Shown here: one piece after another, positions 5,374 through 9,642 of the stretch
Numbering within the stretch: position 1 is the stretch's first letter
Layout of the letters: every line of letters starts with the position of its first letter
Assembly (NCBI GenBank): GCA_029858545.1
Contig: JAOUFA010000118.1
Coordinates: 1-9,642, forward strand
Length of the DNA stretch: 9,642 nt
Source: Betaproteobacteria bacterium
Lineage (GTDB): Bacteria; Pseudomonadota; Gammaproteobacteria; Burkholderiales; SG8-39
Direction of reading: 5' to 3'
Made by a program: the position numbers and the translations under genes
Notes under the pieces: model-generated
Database searches by the model: none
What the model saw: the letters and a program-made list of their open reading frames with translations, nothing else
Told to the model about the DNA's origin: nothing

Positions 5374-6516
5374 ATGCACCCGATCGTCATCCTCGGCAGC
5401 GGTCTCGCGGGCTATACCCTGGCCCGCGAGCTGCGCAAGCTCGACACTGCCGTGCCGCTCGTGATGGTGAGCCGCGACGACGCGAGCTTCTATTCCAAGC
5501 CGATGCTCTCGAATGCGCTCGCCGCCGGCCGCAGCGCGGCGCAGCTTGCCGGGTCGAGCGCGGCGCAGATGAGCGCGCAGTTGTCCACGCGCATTCTTGC
5601 GCACACCGAGGTCCGGGAGATCGACATCGCCGCCCGTACGGTGCAGGCGGGCAACGAGTCCATCACCTATGCGAAGCTGGTGCTCGCGCTCGGCGCCGAT
5701 CCGATCTCGCTGCCGCTCGAAGGCGACGCGGCGGGCGAAGTGATACGCGTCAACGACCTCGCCGACTATGCACGCTTTCGTACCGCGATCGAAGGCCGCA
5801 AGCGCATCGCACTCCTCGGCGCGGGGCTGATCGGTTGCGAGTTCGCCAACGATCTCGCCGCGGCGGGCTATGCCGTCGAGGTGATCGATCCCGCGCCGCG
5901 CCCGCTTGGGCGCCTGCTGCCCGAGGCGGCTGGGAATCGCTTGCGCGCGGCGCTCGAAGATCTGGGCATCGGCTTTCACTTGGGCCGAACGGCGCGCGCG
6001 CTCACGCGCGCCGGCGCGGGCCTGCGGCTGGAACTTTCCGATGGCAGCGTCATCGAAACCGACGCCGTGCTCTCGGCGATCGGGCTCAAACCGCGCACCG
6101 GCCTCGCGGTCCACGCGGGCATCCGGGTAAACCGCGGCATCGTCACCGACCGCCGTCTGGCGACCAGCGCGGCCGACGTGTATGCGCTCGGCGATTGCGC
6201 CGAGGTCGATGGTCAATTGTTGCCTTTCGTGATGCCGATCATGCACGCGGCGCGTGCTCTCGCGCAGACCCTCGCCGGAACGCCGACCCAAGTGAGCTAT
6301 CCCGCGATGCCGGTGGTGGTGAAAACGCCCGCGCTGCCCGCCGTGGTATGCCCGCCGCCCGCGGTGGCGGGCGGCTGGCGGGTCGAATCCGATGACGCAG
6401 GTATCGATGCGCGTTACGAGGACGACCGCGGGCGGCTGCGCGGCTTTGCGCTGCTCGGCGCGGCGACGGCGCGGAAGAACGCTCTCGCGCAACGGCTGCC
6501 GCCCGTTCTGCAATGA
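5374..6516 (+). CDS. rubB: Rubredoxin:NAD+ reductase, FAD-dependent
   Basis: This 380-residue flavoprotein passes electrons from NADH to rubredoxin. The FAD-binding Rossmann motif is GSGLAG (8-13). The NAD-binding motif is LLGAGLIGCEFANDL (147-161), with an acidic residue (D172) at the end of the second strand, favouring NADH over NADPH. The second FAD motif is VYALGDCAEV (269-278, D274). The C-terminal VVVKTPALPAVV and GFALLGAA stretches and the length match RubB/AlkT-type reductases (about 385 residues) rather than larger ferredoxin or nitrite reductases. It begins 9 bp after the rubredoxin stop, with GAGG just ahead of the ATG, and ends the operon, converging on livF. Pairing with a rubredoxin gene makes the role secure; which final acceptor matters in the cell is inferred from rubrerythrin. 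Confidence 0.92.
   Translation: MHPIVILGSGLAGYTLARELRKLDTAVPLVMVSRDDASFYSKPMLSNALAAGRSAAQLAGSSAAQMSAQLSTRILAHTEVREIDIAARTVQAGNESITYAKLVLALGADPISLPLEGDAAGEVIRVNDLADYARFRTAIEGRKRIALLGAGLIGCEFANDLAAAGYAVEVIDPAPRPLGRLLPEAAGNRLRAALEDLGIGFHLGRTARALTRAGAGLRLELSDGSVIETDAVLSAIGLKPRTGLAVHAGIRVNRGIVTDRRLATSAADVYALGDCAEVDGQLLPFVMPIMHAARALAQTLAGTPTQVSYPAMPVVVKTPALPAVVCPPPAVAGGWRVESDDAGIDARYEDDRGRLRGFALLGAATARKNALAQRLPPVLQ
6354..6375. repeat. Perfect 9-bp inverted repeat inside the rubredoxin reductase gene
   Basis: GCCGCCCGC (6354-6362) and GCGGGCGGC (6367-6375) pair perfectly around a GGTG loop, within codons for a proline/alanine/glycine run (PPPAVAGG, 327-334). It would make a very stable RNA hairpin near the 3' end of the reading frame. 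It may be a by-product of GC-rich codons. Confidence 0.6.
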
Positions 6517-6531
6517 GTCCGCGCCGCGCCT

Positions 6532-6548
6532 CGGCGGTCGCGCCGCCG
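6532..6548. terminator. Possible hairpin between convergent rubB and livF
   Basis: The 52-bp gap between the two stop codons holds CGGCGG (6532-6537) and CCGCCG (6543-6548), a 6-bp GC stem extendable by one G-U pair, with a tiny loop. The place suits a terminator shared by both convergent operons, but there is no T-run on either side. Confidence 0.3.
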
Positions 6549-6568
6549 CTTACCGGCCGGGAGCCTGC

Positions 6569-7276
6569 CTAGATCGCGAGCCGACGCAACAGCTCGCTGC
6601 GCTGTCCGGCGCTCGCCGCCGCTCCCTCGTACACGATCTGCCCGCGCTCCAGCGCATAAAAGCGCGTTACCACGTCGAGCGCGCGGCGCACATTCTGTTC
6701 GACCAGCACGATCGGGATTCCCTGGGCACGCAGCGATTCGATCAACGCGAACACCTCGTCGACGATCTTCGGCGCGAGGCCTTCGCCCGGCTCGTCGATC
6801 AGCAGCAGCCTCGGCTCGCCCATCAGCACGCGCGCCATCGCGAGCATTTGCTGTTCGCCGCCCGACAGCGTCGTTCCCAGTTGCGCGCGACGTTCGCCCA
6901 GACGCGGAAAACGCGCGTAGAGGTCATCGAGTTTGCGTCGCGTCGCGACGCGCGCGCGACGCGGCGCCTGCATTGCTCCGAGAAGAAGATTTTCCTCGAC
7001 CGAAAGCCCGGGGAAGATGCGTCGATCCTCGGGCACCAGTCCGATCCCGCGCCGGCAAATCTCGTCGCTGCTCGAGACACCGAGGTCGCTGCCGTCGAAG
7101 TCGATGCGGCCCCGGCTCGGTTTGACCCAGCCCGCCACGGTCTTGATCAGCGTGGTCTTGCCCACGCCATTGCGACCGAACAGTCCGACTACCTCGCCGG
7201 CGCCGACCTCGAGCGATACGCCCTGCAGCACATGACTCATGCCGTAATGGGTGTGGACGTCAGTGAGCCGCAGCAT
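6569..7276 (-). CDS. livF: LivF, ATPase of branched-chain amino acid ABC importer
   Basis: This 235-residue nucleotide-binding subunit of a Liv-type importer acts at the cytoplasmic side of LivHM together with LivG. Motifs are Walker A GRNGVGKTT (34-42), signature LSGGE (137-141), Walker B LLLIDEP (157-163), and LVEQN (191-195), where LivF proteins carry Gln instead of the switch His. VPEDRRIFPGLSVEENL (81-97), with Glu at the Q-loop position, is a LivF hallmark. A strong purine-rich site on the minus strand (complement of 7282-7289) lies 5 nt before the ATG and fixes this start, which makes the gene overlap the end of livG by 17 bp. It is the last gene of the operon, converging on the rubredoxin reductase gene. 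The related urea and amide importers have a similar subunit, so the substrate is not certain. Confidence 0.93.
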   Translation of the reverse strand: MLRLTDVHTHYGMSHVLQGVSLEVGAGEVVGLFGRNGVGKTTLIKTVAGWVKPSRGRIDFDGSDLGVSSSDEICRRGIGLVPEDRRIFPGLSVEENLLLGAMQAPRRARVATRRKLDDLYARFPRLGERRAQLGTTLSGGEQQMLAMARVLMGEPRLLLIDEPGEGLAPKIVDEVFALIESLRAQGIPIVLVEQNVRRALDVVTRFYALERGQIVYEGAAASAGQRSELLRRLAI

Positions 7277-8030
7277 GCGCGCCCTCCCCGAAGTAGGCCG
7301 CCTGCACCGCCGGATCGCCGCGCACCGCTTGCGGGCTGCCCTCGGCGAGTTTCGCGCCCTGATGCATCACGATGACGTGATCTGAAAGATTCATCACCAG
7401 GTCGACATCGTGCTCGATCAGCAGGATCGACAGCTCGCCCGCCAGACTCTTGATCAGCGCGGCGGTATCCTGCGTGTCGGTATGGCTCATGCCCTGCGTC
7501 GGCTCGTCGAGCAGCAGCAGCCGCGGCCGGGCGGCCAGCGCAACGGCGATTTCCAGCCGGCGTTGTTCGCCATGCGAGAGGTAACCGGCCAATTCGTCGA
7601 GTCGTTCGCGCAGCGCGAAGCGCGCGGTCAGCTCGTCCACGCGCGCGCGTGCCGCGCGGCTCGCGCCGACCGGTCGCAGCAGCGCGCCGAGCCGCGAACC
7701 CGGCTCGACGAATTGCGCCGCCAGGCGCAGGTTTTCGCGCACGCTCAGTTCAAAGAACAAGTTGGTGATCTGGAACGAGCGCGCCATGCCGGCGGCGAGG
7801 AGCCGGTCCGGTCGCCGGCCGGTCACATCGCGTCCGTCGAAGATCACGCGGCCCGCATCGGGACGGAGCGCGCCGCTCACCAGGTTGAACAGCGAACTCT
7901 TGCCCGCGCCATTGGGACCGATGATCGAGGTGATGCCGCCGCGCTCGGCCTCGAAGCTGATGTCGTTCACCGCGGCGAGCGTACCGAAGCGCACGCTCAG
8001 TCCGCGTACCGACAGAATGGCGTCGCTCAT
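7260..8030 (-). CDS. livG: LivG, ATPase of branched-chain amino acid ABC importer
   Basis: This 256-residue second ATPase of the Liv importer has Walker A GPNGAGKSS (38-46), Q87 in ARSFQITNLFFELSVREN, signature LSHGEQ (151-156, the Ser-His variant typical of LivG), Walker B LLLLDEP (171-177), and switch His207 in LIEHDVDLVM. The ending (GDPAVQAAYFGEG) is the classic LivG C-terminus (EVRxxPxVxxAYLG). The residues after Walker B read TQGMSHTDT, where many LivG have AAGLN or AGMS; this is a minor variant. GGAG lies 6 nt before the ATG. Its ATG overlaps the livM stop (ATGA, 4 bp) and its 3' end overlaps livF by 17 bp, so translation of the block is probably coupled. Confidence 0.94.
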   Translation of the reverse strand: MSDAILSVRGLSVRFGTLAAVNDISFEAERGGITSIIGPNGAGKSSLFNLVSGALRPDAGRVIFDGRDVTGRRPDRLLAAGMARSFQITNLFFELSVRENLRLAAQFVEPGSRLGALLRPVGASRAARARVDELTARFALRERLDELAGYLSHGEQRRLEIAVALAARPRLLLLDEPTQGMSHTDTQDTAALIKSLAGELSILLIEHDVDLVMNLSDHVIVMHQGAKLAEGSPQAVRGDPAVQAAYFGEGAHAAAH

Positions 8031-9061
8031 CGGCGGCTCCGGCGATTGGCCCAGTCATCCAGCCTGCGCTGCAGCGCAGGCGCCGCGTAGCCGATCAATC
8101 CGCGCGGAAAGAAGACCACCGAGGCCATGAACACCAGGCCGATCACGAGCAGGTGGTGCGCGGTGAAGGACCCGATCACGGAACGCAGTGCGGTCAGGAT
8201 CGCCGATCCGTAGAGCGGCCCGATCAGTGTCCCGGTCCCGCCGACGATGACGTTGATCACCGCGTTGACGCTCACCTGGAAGAACAGCAGTTCGGGCGAG
8301 ACGAAACCACGCAGCACCGGGTACAGCGCGCCCGAAAGCGCCGCCACCACCGCCGAGACCGTGAATGCGGCGAGTTTCAGCCGCCAGGGATCGAAGCCGA
8401 GAAACGGCACGCGGTGCTCGTTGGCCTTGATCGCCGACAACAGGCGGCCCAGCGGCGTATTCATCAGCCAGGCGACCGCCGCGAACAGCACGCCGAGGAA
8501 GGCGAGCACCAGCAGGAACAGCTCGGGTGCGCGTGCGGTGTCGATGCTGAACAGCGCGAAGTTCACCCGCAGCACCGGAATGCCGATGATGCCGTCGGAG
8601 GCTCCCAGGCTGCGCGTGTTGAACACGATCTTCGAGACCACCTCGGCGAGGCCGAAGCTGATCAGCGCGAAGTACACGCCCCGCGCGCGGATCGCGATCA
8701 CCCCGCCGATGCAGCCCGCGACCAGCGAAGAAGCGAGGACCACCCCGATCGCCAGCCAGAACGACGCCGCCCAGTATTTCAGGACCAGGGCCGCGACATA
8801 GGCGCCGAAGCCGAAGAAGAGCGCGTGGCCAAGCGGCAGCAGTCCGGTGCGCCCGAGCAGGATGTCGACCGCAAGGGCGAGGCCGCCGTAGATCAGCGAT
8901 TCGGTGGCAAGTCTGAAGAAGAAAACGTCGCCGAGGAGGCCTGCGATCGCCGCGAACACCAGCGCACAGGCGAAGAACAGCCAGGTCAGCAGCCGCATCG
9001 CGCCCGGGCCGCGCCTGCGCGAAACGCGATCGTGATTCGCCACCGCGGGATCGTCAGGCAT
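8027..9061 (-). CDS. livM: LivM, permease of branched-chain amino acid ABC importer
   Basis: This 344-residue inner-membrane permease has about nine to ten hydrophobic segments, the first at about 23-47. Family signatures are LLGRTGLLPLGHALFFGFGAYVAA (about 69-92), IAIRARGVYFALISFGLAEV, NTPLGRLLSAIKANEHRVPFLGFDPWRLKLAAF (the cytoplasmic EAA-like loop that docks the ATPase) and the late NVIVGGTGTLIGPLYGS. The ATG at 9061 is preferred over the Met at 8998 because GGAAAG lies 7 nt upstream on the minus strand, whereas nothing similar precedes 8998. The choice adds a 21-residue charged N-terminal tail. It overlaps livH by 8 bp and livG by 4 bp. It forms the translocation pore as a heterodimer with LivH. 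Confidence 0.93.
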   Translation of the reverse strand: MPDDPAVANHDRVSRRRGPGAMRLLTWLFFACALVFAAIAGLLGDVFFFRLATESLIYGGLALAVDILLGRTGLLPLGHALFFGFGAYVAALVLKYWAASFWLAIGVVLASSLVAGCIGGVIAIRARGVYFALISFGLAEVVSKIVFNTRSLGASDGIIGIPVLRVNFALFSIDTARAPELFLLVLAFLGVLFAAVAWLMNTPLGRLLSAIKANEHRVPFLGFDPWRLKLAAFTVSAVVAALSGALYPVLRGFVSPELLFFQVSVNAVINVIVGGTGTLIGPLYGSAILTALRSVIGSFTAHHLLVIGLVFMASVVFFPRGLIGYAAPALQRRLDDWANRRSRR

Positions 9062-9642
9062 GTCCGAGCTTTCCGAACAAGCCCTGTGGCCGCCACATCA
9101 GCACCAGCACCATGATGCTGAACAGCAGCGGGTCGCTCCACACCGGCGAGATATACAGGCTCGAGATCGACTGGATCTGCGTCAGGATCAGGCCCGCGAC
9201 CACCGCGCCCTTGATCGACCCCATTCCCCCGACGATGACCACGGAAAACGCCATCAGCACGAAGTCGCGCCCCATCGTCGGGAACACAGAATAGATCGGC
9301 GCGAGAAGGACGCCCGACAGCCCGGCGAGCGCCACGCCGAAGGCAAAGGTGGCCGCGTAGACCCTGGCCACCGGCACTCCCAGTGAGCCGGCCATATTCC
9401 GGTCGAACGCGGCGGCGCGGACCATCGCGCCGAGTTGGGTGCGAAACACCACCAGCCACACCGCCGCGATCAGCGTGGCGCCGAACGCCATCAGGAACAA
9501 CCGGTAGTTCGGAAAGAACAGGCCGAGCATTTCGGTCGCGCCCGAAATCGGCGCTTCGACGCGCAACGGATTCGCCCCGAAGAGGATCTTCAGCGCGTCT
9601 TCCATCACGATGCCCAGGCCGAGCGTCAGCAACAGGGTCAGC
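9054..9642 (-). CDS. livH: LivH, permease of branched-chain amino acid ABC importer, N-terminus outside window
   Basis: The C-terminal ~196 residues of the partner permease to LivM are visible; LivH is normally about 290-310 residues. The frame is open to the window end, and the TTG at 9632 is internal, so the true start lies beyond 9642. Signatures are LLTLGLGIVMEDAL, GAMVRAAAFDRNMAGSLGVPVARVYAATFAFGVALAGLSGVLLAP (the docking loop plus following helix) and SVVIVGGMGSIKGAVVAGLIL, then MVLVLMWRPQGLFGK, the standard ending. Its stop lies 8 bp inside livM. The binding-protein gene usually next to livH is presumably upstream, out of view. Confidence 0.93.
   Translation of the reverse strand, partial: LTLLLTLGLGIVMEDALKILFGANPLRVEAPISGATEMLGLFFPNYRLFLMAFGATLIAAVWLVVFRTQLGAMVRAAAFDRNMAGSLGVPVARVYAATFAFGVALAGLSGVLLAPIYSVFPTMGRDFVLMAFSVVIVGGMGSIKGAVVAGLILTQIQSISSLYISPVWSDPLLFSIMVLVLMWRPQGLFGKLGHA

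Noticed and set aside
4938..6395. Plus-strand open frame of 485 residues across rubrerythrin, rubredoxin and the reductase
   Set aside because: It overlaps three clear genes in another frame, is extremely Arg-rich and has no domain.
5176..6513. Minus-strand open frame of 445 residues opposite the reductase
   Set aside because: It is an antisense shadow of a gene with all FAD/NAD motifs; the antisense product is low-complexity.
8027..8998. Shorter LivM starting at the Met at 8998
   Set aside because: No ribosome site precedes it, while GGAAAG precedes the ATG at 9061, which also overlaps livH as is usual in this cassette. It remains possible.
8153..9115. Plus-strand open frame of 320 residues opposite livM
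   Set aside because: It is a Gln/Arg/Glu-rich shadow of livM with no recognisable motif and no ribosome site.
9054..9632. LivH starting at the TTG at 9632
   Set aside because: The TTG lies inside a conserved helix, the frame stays open to the window edge, and the protein would lack about a third of the family length.
1..9642. CRISPR array, tRNA/rRNA, insertion sequence, prophage or toxin-antitoxin system
   Set aside because: There are no regularly spaced repeats, no cloverleaf-like spacer, no transposase or integrase motif, and no intergenic gap over about 125 bp to hold them.

Overview
The window is about 9.6 kb of very GC-rich, tightly packed bacterial DNA in which almost every base is coding. 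Strong third-position G/C bias, an OxyR of the classic two-cysteine type, a Liv-type branched-chain amino acid ABC cassette and a stand-alone rubredoxin/rubredoxin reductase pair suggest a proteobacterium, most likely a betaproteobacterium. That placement is inferred from protein style, not from a marker gene. No RNA genes, CRISPR array, insertion sequence or phage gene is visible.

Layout. (1) Bases 1-3547, + strand: a four-gene MacAB-like export operon. It holds the C-terminal end of a membrane-fusion (HlyD/MacA-type) adaptor cut by the window edge, an ATPase, and two paralogous FtsX/MacB-type permeases in tandem. (2) Bases 3548-3633: a short spacer that still encodes, out of frame with the permease, the last ~21 codons of a vanished short-chain dehydrogenase (SDR), so it looks like a deletion or insertion scar. 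(3) Bases 3634-6516: an oxidative-stress module. oxyR (- strand) is divergent from an operon of rubrerythrin, rubredoxin and rubredoxin:NAD+ reductase (+ strand). The AT-richer 121-bp divergent spacer holds a likely OxyR operator and the promoters. (4) Bases 6569-9642, - strand: livH (partial), livM, livG and livF of a branched-chain amino acid (or related amide/carboxylate) importer. The genes overlap by 4-17 bp, and the cassette converges on the rubredoxin reductase gene. The periplasmic binding protein gene is not in the window.

How the genes work together. In module 3, NADH electrons would pass through the FAD reductase to rubredoxin and then to the diiron rubrerythrin, which reduces H2O2 to water, with OxyR sensing peroxide and switching the operon on. 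This is a complete NADH peroxidase chain beside its probable regulator and is the most interesting part of the window. The parts are known families; what deserves attention is the arrangement (OxyR control and a rubredoxin domain split off as its own gene). Modules 1 and 4 are ordinary transport operons. I did not find an obviously undescribed system.
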